From Devosia geojensis (GTDB lineage Bacteria > Pseudomonadota > Alphaproteobacteria > Rhizobiales > Devosiaceae): DNA of 64,000 nt. Under the pieces are notes generated by a model. That model saw only the letters and a list, made by a program, of their open reading frames with translations, did not search any database and was not told where the DNA came from. The stretch lies in contig NZ_JZEX01000185.1 in assembly GCF_000969415.1 (NCBI RefSeq), forward strand, positions 24,390 through 88,389. Reading direction: 5' to 3'. Positions 8,758-17,196 of the stretch are shown here, piece after piece; position 1 is the stretch's first letter; the number at the start of each line of letters is the position of its first letter. The position numbers and the translations under genes are program-made.

Positions 8758-10655
8758 GCGAGGAGCTCGAAACCGAACGCAACGACGTGCGCGAGGACGG
8801 GCGGCGCCCGCCGCGGGCGGTCGTCGGCTCGCACCGCATCGAAGAGGAGATGTTCGGCAAGGCGTTCGACGGGCGCATCGTCAGCCGCATCTGGGCGTTC
8901 GTCTCGCCCTACAGGACGCAGGTCGCCATATCGGTCGCCGCCGTGCTCGTCTTCACCGGCACCCAGCTCGTCATCCCGCTCATCATCCGCTACGCCATCG
9001 ACAACGGCATGGCGGTGGGCAACCCGAACGCCGCGGCGCTCGGCTGGGCGGTCGCCGCGTTCGCGGTCACCATCCTCATCAACTTCGGTGCCAGCTACGT
9101 GCAGGAGACGGTGGTCGGCAAGGTCGCCGAGAACGTGCTCTTCGACATCCGCCGCGCCATGTTCGAGCACCTGCAGCGGGTGTCGCTCTCCTTCATGGAC
9201 AAGACCGAGGTCGGGCGCCTGATGAGCCGGCTGCAGGGCGACGTCAACTCCATGCAGGAGTTCCTCGAGACCTCGGTCCTCTCGGTCGGCGATATCGTGC
9301 TGCTCTTCGGCATCGTCGGGGTGATGCTCTGGCTCGATTTCCGCCTGGGGCTGCTGACGCTTTCGGTGCTGCCGGTCCTGTTCATCGTGCGCATCTTCTG
9401 GCTGCCGCGGGCCCGCAAGGCCTTCATGGCCGCGCACGAGACCAATTCGGTGACCAACGGCGCGCTCGCCGAAGCGATCCACGGCGTGCGCGCCGTGCAG
9501 TCGATGGACCGCCAGCAGGTCAACTTCACGCTCTACGACGACAAGGCGCACGCCAATCTCAAGACCCACCTCACCGCCTCGAAATACGCCCAGGTGATGG
9601 TGCCGATCGTCGATTCGCTGACGGGCCTTGCCATGGCCGTGGTCATCGTCGTCGGCGGCTCGATGGTGGTCAACACCACCCTCGACGTCGGCGTGATGGT
9701 GGCGTTCCTCTTCTACATCCAGCGCTTCTTCGACCCGATCCGCTCGCTCACCATGCAGTATTCGGTCATGCAGCGCGCCATGGCCTCGGGCCAGCGCCTG
9801 ACCGAAGTGCTGGACGTGCGGATCGACGTCAAGGACAAGCCGGACGCCACGGTGCTCTCGGGCGAGATGGACGGCTCGGTCGAGTTCCGCAACGTCACCT
9901 TCGGCTACAACCCCAAGCACCCGGTGCTGAAGAACGTCTCCTTCCGCGTCAATCCGGGCGAGACGGTGGCGCTCGTCGGCCCCACGGGCTCGGGCAAGTC
10001 GAGCGCCATGGCCCTCGTCCACCGCTTCTACGACGTGCAGCAGGGTGAAGTTCGGGTGGGCGGCCATGACGTGCGGGACCTGACGCAGGAATCCCTTGGC
10101 CGGCAGGTGGCGATGGTGCTGCAGGAGCCGTTCCTCTTCACCGGGTCGGTCTTCGAGAACATCCGCTACCACAAGGCCGACGCGTCTTTCGAGGACGTGG
10201 TGGAAGCGGCCAAGGCCGTCGGCGCGCACGACTTCATCATGAGCTTGGCCGACGGCTACGAGACGCGGCTCGAGGAGCGCGGCGGCAACCTCTCGCTCGG
10301 CCAGCGCCAGCTCGTCAGCTTCGCGCGCGCGCTCGTCGCCGACGCCAAGATCCTGGTGCTCGACGAGGCGACGGCCAATATCGACAGCTACACCGAGATG
10401 CTGATCCAGAAGGCGCTGATCAAGCTCCTGGAGGGGCGCACCGGCCTCGTCATCGCCCACCGCCTCGCCACCATCCGCGGGGCCGACCGCATCATCGTGC
10501 TGCAGAACGGCCAGCTCATCGAGAGCGGCAACCACGACGAGCTGATGGCGCAGGGCGGGCTCTACTCCAAGCTCTACAACCTCAACTACGCGTCCTTCGA
10601 CGACATCCCCGACGCGCAGCTCGAAGCGGCGGTGGAGAACGGCTCGCAGACCTGA
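8754..10655 (+). CDS. ABC exporter subunit 2 (membrane plus ATPase domains), degenerate signature
   Basis: Predicted 633 aa; the ATG overlaps the stop of the first subunit gene by 4 bp. After a charged N-terminus of about 45 residues come six membrane helices and an ATPase domain with Walker A GPTGSGKSS, Q-loop MVLQEPF, Walker B ILVLDEATANID with an intact catalytic Glu, and switch His VIAHRLAT. The signature reads LSLGQRQL rather than LSGGQ. The altered signature would face the altered Walker B site of subunit 1, and the intact pair forms the working site. A CTAG-bounded repeat follows about 10 bp after the stop. Confidence 0.9.
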   Translation: MSEELETERNDVREDGRRPPRAVVGSHRIEEEMFGKAFDGRIVSRIWAFVSPYRTQVAISVAAVLVFTGTQLVIPLIIRYAIDNGMAVGNPNAAALGWAVAAFAVTILINFGASYVQETVVGKVAENVLFDIRRAMFEHLQRVSLSFMDKTEVGRLMSRLQGDVNSMQEFLETSVLSVGDIVLLFGIVGVMLWLDFRLGLLTLSVLPVLFIVRIFWLPRARKAFMAAHETNSVTNGALAEAIHGVRAVQSMDRQQVNFTLYDDKAHANLKTHLTASKYAQVMVPIVDSLTGLAMAVVIVVGGSMVVNTTLDVGVMVAFLFYIQRFFDPIRSLTMQYSVMQRAMASGQRLTEVLDVRIDVKDKPDATVLSGEMDGSVEFRNVTFGYNPKHPVLKNVSFRVNPGETVALVGPTGSGKSSAMALVHRFYDVQQGEVRVGGHDVRDLTQESLGRQVAMVLQEPFLFTGSVFENIRYHKADASFEDVVEAAKAVGAHDFIMSLADGYETRLEERGGNLSLGQRQLVSFARALVADAKILVLDEATANIDSYTEMLIQKALIKLLEGRTGLVIAHRLATIRGADRIIVLQNGQLIESGNHDELMAQGGLYSKLYNLNYASFDDIPDAQLEAAVENGSQT

Positions 10656-10665
10656 GCCGGCGCGG

Positions 10666-10847
10666 CTAGAGCCGTTCATGGATTGATAGAATCAGCGGCT
10701 CTATCGCCTCCCTCCCCCTTGAGGGGAGGGATCGAGGGTGGGGGGGATCGGTGAGCCGCCGATGCTTCCCCCCACCCCCAGCCCCTCCCCTCAAGGGGGA
10801 GGGGAGCCGACCGGCTCGTGTTTCCGACCAATCGCGAAACGATCTAG
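10666..10847. repeat. Family A palindromic element, copy A1
   Basis: A 182-bp inverted repeat bounded by CTAG on both sides. The outer arms (10666-10703 and, inverted, 10810-10847) share the pattern CTAGA..CGTTC..GATTG. The inner part is a long GC-rich palindrome built from CCTCCC, CTTGAGGGGAGGG and GGTGGGGG with its inverse. The right terminal CTA at 10844-10846 is the stop codon of the flavoprotein gene on the minus strand. The hairpin TAGAGCCG/CGGCTCTA at 10667-10703 could also end transcription of the exporter operon. A closely similar copy lies at 31073 and a third begins near 63926. Confidence 0.8.
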
Positions 10848-11440
10848 AACCGCGCCATCTCCGCGCGCACCTTCGCGATGAAGCCCTTGAGCTCGTCCTC
10901 GCCATTGTTGTTCATGTCGTAGAGCGCCAGATATTTCGGGCGCGAGCCGAAGGTGACCCAGCCCCAGCGGTTGGCGAGGCGGCGGGGCGGGTCGCCCATG
11001 AGGAACGAGCGCCAGCGGTTGCCGCCATAGGTGGTGACGAACGCGGCCTTGCGGATGTTCCTGAGGCCCGGCACCAGCGTGCCGCTCTGGTTGTCCCTGC
11101 CGCCCTCGAGGGTGAAGCTGACGCCGGGCAGGAAGATGCGGTCGAAATAGCCCTTGAGGATCGCCGGGTAGCCGTAGTTCCACACCGGATGGACGAAGAC
11201 CAGCGCCTCGGCCGCCTTCAGCCGCTCGACATAGGGCGCGACGGCCGGCGTGATGTTCCCGGGCACCTCGTGGTAGTTGAGCCGCTCCTCGCGGCTGAGC
11301 GTTGCCGGGAAATCCTCGTCGTAGAGGTTCAGGGCATCGACCTCGTGCCCGCCCGCCTTCAGCCCGTCGACCACGGCATGGAACAGCGAACGGTTGTAGC
11401 TCGTCTCGACGGGATGAGCGTGGACGACGTGCACCCGCAT
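10844..11440 (-). CDS. NAD(P)H-dependent flavoprotein oxidoreductase (flavodoxin-2 fold)
   Basis: Predicted 198 aa with an ATG start, overlapping the stop of the upstream oxidase gene by 1 bp (TGATG). The sequence begins MRVHVVHAHPVETSYNRSLF, the FMN phosphate-binding loop of the KefF/MdaB/NQO group. VFVHPVWNYGYPAILKGYFD and the G-Y-P-A loop are typical of the isoalloxazine site. The family transfers hydride from NAD(P)H through FMN to quinones or other acceptors. As the last gene of the importer-amidohydrolase-oxidase operon it may recycle electrons or reduce an intermediate; this link is inferred from position. Its stop codon lies in the repeat element that follows. Confidence 0.83.
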   Translation of the reverse strand: MRVHVVHAHPVETSYNRSLFHAVVDGLKAGGHEVDALNLYDEDFPATLSREERLNYHEVPGNITPAVAPYVERLKAAEALVFVHPVWNYGYPAILKGYFDRIFLPGVSFTLEGGRDNQSGTLVPGLRNIRKAAFVTTYGGNRWRSFLMGDPPRRLANRWGWVTFGSRPKYLALYDMNNNGEDELKGFIAKVRAEMARF

Positions 11441-12843
11441 CAGGCGGCCCCGGCCGTGGCGGCGAGGCCCTGGAACAGCCAGGCGCGCCCGGAATTGAGG
11501 TCGAACCCGGGATCGTCCCAGGCGATCATCTTGCCGGGGTTGAGCATGCCGGCCGGGTCCGCCTGCCGCTTGAAGGCGAGCTGGGCCGCGTCGGTGCGCT
11601 TCATGCCGCCTTCCTCGAGGGTGTAGCGGTGCGGGTTGAACACGGCGCAGCCATTGTCCTCGTGGATGGCGATGATCTCCTCCAGCCGCGCCTCGCTCGT
11701 ATAGCGCACCAGCGGCAGGCCGGCGAAGGTCACCGCGCCGTCCTGCCGGGTCATCTCGATATGCATGGGCAATTCGTCGCCGAGGATCGAGACGATCTTT
11801 TCCACATGCTTGAGGGTCGGGTAGCGCGTCTGCAGGTAGGTGATGGACGGGTCGACCTTCAAGGCGCGCAGCGTCGTGTGGTTCCAGGCGAGCTCGTAGA
11901 TCGGCGGCAGGCGGCGCAGCTCCTCCTCGCTCGCCTTGTCGGAGCGGTAGAGCACCTCACCGCCGTGATAGGCGAGATGGATCAGCACCGGCTCGACCGC
12001 CACGGGCGCGGCCATGATCAGCACCACCGACTGCCCGTCGCGGATATAGGGCTTATGGCGGTTGAAATAGTCCTGCCCGATGGGCGCCGCGCACGGCGCG
12101 ACCTCCTTCAAGAGCAGCGAGTCCTGGGCGGTGATCGCCTCGGAAAAGCGGCAGGCGGCCAGGAAATCGTCGAACCCGACCATGATGTCGACCCAGTCGC
12201 AGGCGGGCGCCAGCGGCATCTCGGCTTCGACGATGACGCCGTTGGTGCCGTAGGCGTGGGCGACCTTGAGGACGTCCTCGCCGGTCAGCTCCATTTCGCG
12301 CGGGCTCTCCTCGCAGGTGATGATCTTGACCGAAAGGATGCTGCCGAGATTCCTGAGGCCGCCCCAGCGGATGGAGCCGACCCCGCCCGAGCCGCCGGCG
12401 ATGAACCCGCCAAGGCTCGCCATGCGGTAGGTCGAGGGATGGAAGCGCAGTTCCCCGCCGACGGCCGGCCGCGTCTGCTGGTCGAGCTTTTCGAGGACGA
12501 TCCCCGCTTCGGCGCGCACCCGGTCCGGCTTGATGTCGATGACGCGGTCGAGGTTCATGAGGTTGAGCATCGCGCCGCCGGCAAGCGGCAAGGCCTGCCC
12601 GTAATTGCCGGTGCCGGCCCCGCGTGGGGTAACGGCGACCTTGTGCCGATAGGCCGCGGCGAGAACGGTCTTCACCTCCTCCTGCGTCCGGGGCGAAACG
12701 ACGACCTCGGCGGTCACGTGATCGAGCTTGGCCTTGAGCACCGGCGAATACCAGTAGTGGTCGCGGCTCCTCTGCTGGACGATGCGGGGGTGGTCCTCGA
12801 CTGGGATGTCGCCGAGATCGGCGCGGAAGGCGGCAATGGTCAT
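11440..12843 (-). CDS. FAD-linked oxidase/dehydrogenase (GlcD-like)
   Basis: Predicted 467 aa. The ATG at 12843 overlaps the stop of the amidohydrolase gene as ATGA; the reading frame is open further upstream only as a shadow. Residues about 45-225 match the PCMH-type FAD domain, with VAVTPRGAGTGNYGQALPLA as the FAD pyrophosphate loop and MASLGGFIAGGSGGVGSIRWG as the second glycine-rich segment. The C-terminal part ends with ADPAGMLNPGKMIAW, the conserved end motif of GlcD-type 2-hydroxyacid dehydrogenases. No iron-sulfur motif is present. It probably oxidises a C-OH or ring C-H bond of the compound taken up by the adjacent transporter. The substrate is not recognisable. Confidence 0.85.
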   Translation of the reverse strand: MTIAAFRADLGDIPVEDHPRIVQQRSRDHYWYSPVLKAKLDHVTAEVVVSPRTQEEVKTVLAAAYRHKVAVTPRGAGTGNYGQALPLAGGAMLNLMNLDRVIDIKPDRVRAEAGIVLEKLDQQTRPAVGGELRFHPSTYRMASLGGFIAGGSGGVGSIRWGGLRNLGSILSVKIITCEESPREMELTGEDVLKVAHAYGTNGVIVEAEMPLAPACDWVDIMVGFDDFLAACRFSEAITAQDSLLLKEVAPCAAPIGQDYFNRHKPYIRDGQSVVLIMAAPVAVEPVLIHLAYHGGEVLYRSDKASEEELRRLPPIYELAWNHTTLRALKVDPSITYLQTRYPTLKHVEKIVSILGDELPMHIEMTRQDGAVTFAGLPLVRYTSEARLEEIIAIHEDNGCAVFNPHRYTLEEGGMKRTDAAQLAFKRQADPAGMLNPGKMIAWDDPGFDLNSGRAWLFQGLAATAGAA

Positions 12844-14159
12844 GAAATGGCAACTCCCATCAGGTCGTCGAGTTCGCGGTAATCGGGCAGGGTGGTGTCG
12901 ATGGCTTGCCCCGCGCGCACCACCAAGCGATCCGCCTGCGGGCGCGCCATCAGCTCGGTCCAGGTGCGGGCGCGCGTGAGGATGAAGTCCGCCGGCCGGC
13001 CCACCGATATGGTCCCGGTATGGGCAAAGCCGGCGATCGCGGCCGGATCGGCGCCGATCGAGCGCGCCCACGGCCAGGCGGCATTCTGCGGATGATCGAA
13101 GTGGAGGATGCGCGCGCCCTCGCGCAGCACCTCCATCCCGTCGAGGTCGCCATAGGCGTAGAAGGGATCACGGGTGTTGTCGGAAGCGATGGCGACGGCA
13201 ACGCCGGCGGCCTTCAGCTCCTTGACGAGCGTCACGCCGCGCCAGAGCGGCGTATAGGCCCCGCCCGCATCGCGGTCCTGCAGGTACATGTTGCACATGG
13301 GCAGCGAGACGACGGCGATGCCCGCCTCGGCGACGCGATCGATGGTGGTCCGCGCCGTCGCCTCGTCCTGCCGGGCGAGCGCGCAGCAATGGCCGGCGAC
13401 GGCTCTGCCGGCGAAACCTGTTTCAAGGATCGCCTCGGCAAAGCTTCTCAACGCATCGGCGGACGGATCGCCGGTCTCGTCGGTGTGGAGGTCGAGGTCG
13501 AGCCCGAATTCGCCGGCGACCTCGACGAGGTTGCGCATGATCGCCCGGTTGTCCGGATGGACGGCGCTTGAGCCGCCGAGGATGCCGCCGGCGGCCTTCA
13601 CCCGCTCGGCGACGGCCCGCAGCGCCGGCTTGTCGAGGACGATGTCCGGCCCCATCAGGGCCACGCCCTGCAGCTCGATGCGGCCGGCCCAGTTGCCGCG
13701 CGCCTCCTCGAAGATGTCCCAGGTGATCTCGTGCTGGGGCGGAGCGCTGTCGAGATGGGTGCGGATGGCGGCGGTGCCGTGGGCGTAGGCGCAGCGCAGG
13801 GCAAAATCCATGCGCCGGGCGACGTCTGCGGCCGCCCAGTGCGCCTCCCGGTCGGCCTTGACGGCAAGCAGCGCCCCCATCCAGGTGCCGTCCGGGTTCT
13901 GCCGGCGCGGCCAGATATGGCCCTTGTCGAGATGGGTGTGGAGGTCGGCAAAGCACGCCAGGACGAGCCCGCCGTCGCAGTCGTGGCGCGGCAGCGTGCG
14001 CTCGCCCGAGCCCGCCGGGCCGATGGCGGCGATGACGCCGTCGGTGACGGTCACGTCGAAGCGGCCGACCTCTGGGCAAGCGGGCGTATCCATCAGCGCG
14101 CGCGGCACGCCGGCATCGGCGAGGACATAGCTCGCCGCCGAAAGGACCGATGCCGCCAC
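12840..14159 (-). CDS. Cytosine deaminase-type amidohydrolase (CodA-like)
   Basis: Predicted 439 aa from a GTG start one base after the stop of the permease gene. Metal-site residues of the CodA branch are all visible: HTHLD (His74, His76), HTDE (His225, Glu228), GHCCAL (His257) and SDNTRDPFY (Asp327). They match E. coli CodA His61, His63, His214, Glu217, His246 and Asp313 in order and spacing. Cytosine deaminase homologues also deaminate creatinine, isocytosine or other cyclic amidines, or open cyclic imides, so cytosine need not be the substrate. The context with an importer, an oxidase and a creatininase-family gene argues for a catabolic amidohydrolase on an imported N-heterocycle. Confidence 0.87.
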   Translation of the reverse strand: MAASVLSAASYVLADAGVPRALMDTPACPEVGRFDVTVTDGVIAAIGPAGSGERTLPRHDCDGGLVLACFADLHTHLDKGHIWPRRQNPDGTWMGALLAVKADREAHWAAADVARRMDFALRCAYAHGTAAIRTHLDSAPPQHEITWDIFEEARGNWAGRIELQGVALMGPDIVLDKPALRAVAERVKAAGGILGGSSAVHPDNRAIMRNLVEVAGEFGLDLDLHTDETGDPSADALRSFAEAILETGFAGRAVAGHCCALARQDEATARTTIDRVAEAGIAVVSLPMCNMYLQDRDAGGAYTPLWRGVTLVKELKAAGVAVAIASDNTRDPFYAYGDLDGMEVLREGARILHFDHPQNAAWPWARSIGADPAAIAGFAHTGTISVGRPADFILTRARTWTELMARPQADRLVVRAGQAIDTTLPDYRELDDLMGVAIS

Positions 14160-14160
14160 C

Positions 14161-15033
14161 TCAGTTCTCCCGCTTGAGCGCGCTCTCGTGCCAGCGGTGC
14201 AGCGTCAGCCAGGAGACGAACGAGGTCAAGGCGAAGATGGCGATGCCCGTGCAGCAGAGGAGGATGAGGGCGGCAAAGAGCCGTGGCAGGTTGAGGCGGA
14301 ACTGGCTCTCGAGCAGGCGGAAGGCGAGCCCCGAGCCCTGCCCGGCCGAACCCGCCGCGAACTCGGCGACGACGGCGGCGATGAGCGCCAGCCCCCCGCC
14401 GATACGCAGGCCCGCCATGAAATAGGGCATGGAGGCCGGAATCTTGAGGAACAGGAGCGTCTGCCAGGACCTGGCGCCATAGAGCTCGAAGAGGTTGAGG
14501 AGGTTGTGGTCGACGCTTTTGAGCCCCTGCGTCATGTTGGAGAGGATGGGGAAGAACGCCACGATGAACGAGCAGATGAGCAGCGCCGTCTGCGTGTCGG
14601 GCGAGTAGATGAGGAGGAGCGGGGCGACCGCGATCATCGGGGTGACCTGCAGGATGACGGCGAAGGGATAGAGCGCCAACTCGATCCAGCGCGACTGCAC
14701 GAGGATGATGGCGAGCGCCACTCCGCCGACGAGCGCGAGGAACAGGGCCATGAAGGTGATGCGCAGTGTCACCGTCAGCGCCGGCCAGAGCGTGCCCCAA
14801 TCGGTGATAAGCGCGGTCACGGCATCGAACGGGCTCGGCAGGATGTAGCGCGGCACCTCGTTGGCGACGACCGCCCAGTGCCAGATCATGATGCCGGTGG
14901 CGAGCGCGATCACCGGTACGAGGATGCGCAGCATGCGCTCGCTGACGGCGACGCGCGGGCGCAGCACCGCGACGGCGGCGTCGGTGCCCTTGTCTGCGGA
15001 ATTGCCGGTGGGATTGGCGGTGGCTTCGCTCAT
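14161..15033 (-). CDS. ABC importer permease (SsuC/ThiX-like)
   Basis: Predicted 290 aa, ATG start, about 9 bp after the ATPase gene. Six hydrophobic segments are apparent after a polar N-terminus of about 35 residues. The cytoplasmic loop ELYGARSWQTLLFLKIPASMPYFMAGL contains the EAA-type coupling motif of binding-protein-dependent permeases. The closest families by pattern serve nitrate, taurine, alkanesulfonate and thiamine-precursor import. With the neighbouring NMT1-type binding protein a planar N-heterocycle or aromatic compound is more likely than a sulfonate, but this is inference. Confidence 0.88.
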   Translation of the reverse strand: MSEATANPTGNSADKGTDAAVAVLRPRVAVSERMLRILVPVIALATGIMIWHWAVVANEVPRYILPSPFDAVTALITDWGTLWPALTVTLRITFMALFLALVGGVALAIILVQSRWIELALYPFAVILQVTPMIAVAPLLLIYSPDTQTALLICSFIVAFFPILSNMTQGLKSVDHNLLNLFELYGARSWQTLLFLKIPASMPYFMAGLRIGGGLALIAAVVAEFAAGSAGQGSGLAFRLLESQFRLNLPRLFAALILLCCTGIAIFALTSFVSWLTLHRWHESALKREN

Positions 15034-15042
15034 GTCCGGTCC

Positions 15043-15885
15043 TCAGCTGGCTGCGGCCTGGATCGCGCCCTGCAGCGCGTCCGAGACGGTCTGGCAGATG
15101 GCGCGGTAGGCTTCCGAGGTGCGGTAGGCGCCGTCGCGGATGTCCGGCTGCTCGATGGCAAGATCGGTGAAGACCTGCCCCGGCCGGGCCCGCATGACGA
15201 CGATGCGGTTGGAGAGGTACGAGGCCTCGAACACCGAGTGGGTGACGAAGATCACCGTCAGCCCGGACTGCTCCCAGAGCTTTAGGACGTCGTCGTTGAG
15301 CTTTTGCCGGGTGATCTCGTCGAGGGCGGCGAAGGGCTCGTCCATCAAGAGGAGTTTCGGGCGCGTGACGATGGCCCGCGCGATCGAGACGCGCATCTTC
15401 ATGCCGCCGGAGAGCTCGCGCGGATAGGCATCGGCGAAATCGGCAAGGCCGACGCTCGCGAGCACCTCCATCACCTTGTCGCGCGCGGCGGACTTGGAGA
15501 CGCCGCGCAGCTTCAAGGGCAGGTAGACATTGCCGAAGACGGTCGACCACGGCATCAGCGTCGGCTCCTGGAAGACGAAGCCGACATCGCCCTCGGGCAG
15601 GCCCTTGCTGTTGATCTTGGAGGAGGGCCAGTCGATGGAGCCCGAGGACGGACCGCCGAGGCCGGCGATGATCCGCAGCGCCGTCGACTTGCCGCAGCCG
15701 GAGGGGCCGAGCAGAGAGAGGAACTCGCCGGACTTGACCTCCAGCGACATGTCTTTCAGGGCCAGCGTGCCGTTGGAAAAGACCTTGGTGACGTTCTGCA
15801 TCGCCACAACCGGCCGGCGGTATTCGGCAGCCGATGGGGCGGAATAGGCGGGGACGACGGAAAGCTTGGCCACTGTTCTCTTCAT
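15043..15885 (-). CDS. ABC importer ATPase (SsuB/TauB-like)
   Basis: Predicted 280 aa. Walker A GPSGCGKST lies at about 60-68, the Q-loop is GFVFQEPTLMPW, the signature LSGGMKMRVSIARAI, Walker B LLLMDEPFAALD and the switch FVTHSVFEA. The run of motifs is that of the nitrate/sulfonate/taurine subfamily. The approximately 25 extra N-terminal residues are not conserved features. It energises import with the permease downstream and the binding protein upstream. A GC-rich hairpin lies in the gap to the binding-protein gene and may set their relative mRNA levels. Confidence 0.9.
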   Translation of the reverse strand: MKRTVAKLSVVPAYSAPSAAEYRRPVVAMQNVTKVFSNGTLALKDMSLEVKSGEFLSLLGPSGCGKSTALRIIAGLGGPSSGSIDWPSSKINSKGLPEGDVGFVFQEPTLMPWSTVFGNVYLPLKLRGVSKSAARDKVMEVLASVGLADFADAYPRELSGGMKMRVSIARAIVTRPKLLLMDEPFAALDEITRQKLNDDVLKLWEQSGLTVIFVTHSVFEASYLSNRIVVMRARPGQVFTDLAIEQPDIRDGAYRTSEAYRAICQTVSDALQGAIQAAAS

Positions 15886-15904
15886 ACCCGGGTTAGGGTG
15901 AGAA

Positions 15905-15930
15905 CGGCGCGGACGGGATTGCCCGCGCCG
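15905..15930 (-). other. Intergenic hairpin between binding-protein and ATPase genes
   Basis: CGGCGCGG (15905-15912) and CCGCGCCG (15923-15930) form an 8-bp stem with a 10-nt loop and no U-tract. Such hairpins after binding-protein genes often stabilise the upstream mRNA and limit read-through, as in malE-malF. The role here is inferred from position only. Confidence 0.45.
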
Positions 15931-15951
15931 AGAGAGCGGAGTACGCGAAAC

Positions 15952-16974
15952 CTATTCGGCCGCAGCGACGGCGAGGTCGGTGCCGACGCCCTTGCAGACG
16001 AACTGGGTGGTGTAGGCCTTGGAGATGTCGATGCCGGGCTCGTACATGCCCGCCTCCACCATGCTGTCGTAAAAGCCCGTCCAGCGCGCGTCGATCATGC
16101 AGCCGATCCCCTGGTCGATCGCTTCGCCCGAGAGCAGGATCTCGTATTCCTTCATCTTCTCGAGCGAATAGGCGAGCTGGCCGTCGGTCATCTCGGGATT
16201 GTCGGCCTTGATCAGCTCGTTGGCCGCGGTGTTGTCGCCGTAGAGGTAGTTGTACCAGCCGATGATCGAGGCATCGACGAAGCGCTGCACTAGGTCGGGG
16301 TTCTCCTCGACCATGGCGGTCTGCGCCTCGATGGTCGTCGAATAGGGCTGATAGCCGTAGTCGGCGAGGAGGAAGACCTTGGGCGCCCAGCCGGTCTGGC
16401 GCTCGATCTCGTAGGGCTCGGAGGTGAGGTACCCCTGCTGCACCGACATCGGGTCGGCGATGAAGGGGGCCGGGTTGAAGGTATAAGGCTCGTACTGCTC
16501 GTCGCGGAACCCGTCATAGTTGGCCTTCATCCAGAGGTAGAAGCCGCCGAAGAACGTCGCCTGGCCGAGGATCAGCTTGCTCGCCTGCGTCATGTCGGCG
16601 AGTGTCTCGAAAGGCGAGTCCGGGTGGGCGATGAGGATCTGCGGGTCCTTCTGGAAGATCGCCGCGACCGCCATGGTCGGGATGCCCTCCTTGACGCTGT
16701 TGATCGTGCCCATGCCGCCCATGTAGAAATCGACCTGGCCGGTGGCGAGCAGCTGCTGGCCGGGCGATTGCGGCCCGCCGGGGCGGATGGTGACGTCGAG
16801 CCCGTATTCGGCATAGGTGCCGTCGGCGATGGCCTGGTAGTAGCCGCCGTGCTCGGCCTGGGCCAGCCAGTTGGTGGCGAAGGTCACCTCGTCCAGCTCC
16901 TGGGCGCCGGCGGCGCCGGAAAGCGCGGCGAGGGCAAGCGTCGTCGATGCGGCAAGTCTGATGACGTCTCTCAT
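15952..16974 (-). CDS. ABC importer substrate-binding protein (NMT1/THI5-like)
   Basis: Predicted 340 aa from the ATG at 16974. A signal peptide spans about residues 1-24 with a likely cut after AAGA (before QELDE). The mature protein starts VTFATNWLAQAEHGGYYQAI and has the NMT1 pattern IRPGGPQSPGQQLLATGQVDF. This is the periplasmic clamp-type domain shared with ThiY, which binds formylaminopyrimidine, and related pyrimidine-binding proteins. Many aromatic residues (FFGGFYLWMKANYDGF) could stack on a planar ligand. It leads an operon of importer, CodA-like amidohydrolase, FAD oxidase and flavoprotein, and is divergent from ridA and creatininase-family genes. Ligand candidates are a pyrimidine or imidazolidine-type ring. 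Confidence 0.88.
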   Translation of the reverse strand: MRDVIRLAASTTLALAALSGAAGAQELDEVTFATNWLAQAEHGGYYQAIADGTYAEYGLDVTIRPGGPQSPGQQLLATGQVDFYMGGMGTINSVKEGIPTMAVAAIFQKDPQILIAHPDSPFETLADMTQASKLILGQATFFGGFYLWMKANYDGFRDEQYEPYTFNPAPFIADPMSVQQGYLTSEPYEIERQTGWAPKVFLLADYGYQPYSTTIEAQTAMVEENPDLVQRFVDASIIGWYNYLYGDNTAANELIKADNPEMTDGQLAYSLEKMKEYEILLSGEAIDQGIGCMIDARWTGFYDSMVEAGMYEPGIDISKAYTTQFVCKGVGTDLAVAAAE

Positions 16975-17026
16975 TGATCGATCTCTCCGAACCGGGGCAT
17001 GGAGGGGCTCCACGCATGTCCAAATC

Positions 17027-17051
17027 TTGTGCGCCTTTACGGCATGCACAA
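17027..17051. promoter_or_regulatory. Possible operator (inverted repeat) in divergent region
   Basis: TTGTGC (17027-17032) and GCACAA (17046-17051) are a perfect 6-bp inverted repeat with adjoining GCC and GGC continuing the symmetry with a 2-nt offset. It lies between the importer operon and the divergent RidA gene, where a dedicated regulator would act. No regulator gene is present in the cluster, so the binding factor is unknown. Confidence 0.3.
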
Positions 17052-17196
17052 TTCTTTGCCCCATCCGTCGCGCTTGTGAAGATCAAAAATACGTCACAGC
17101 CATAAAATGCCTGCCATGCGTGCAAAAATGCGAAAATGGGCTAGGCAAGCGCTTTACCCGCCGCTAGCATCCCCGCTCCGGATTTCCCGCCTCACC

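Noticed and set aside
10666..10847. CRISPR array or tandem repeat
   Set aside because: Units are inverted rather than direct, with no regular spacers, and no cas gene is in the window.
16975..17196. TPP (THI-box) riboswitch upstream of the NMT1-type importer
   Set aside because: The CTGAGA and ACCTGAT core elements are absent, so thiamine control by this RNA is not supported.
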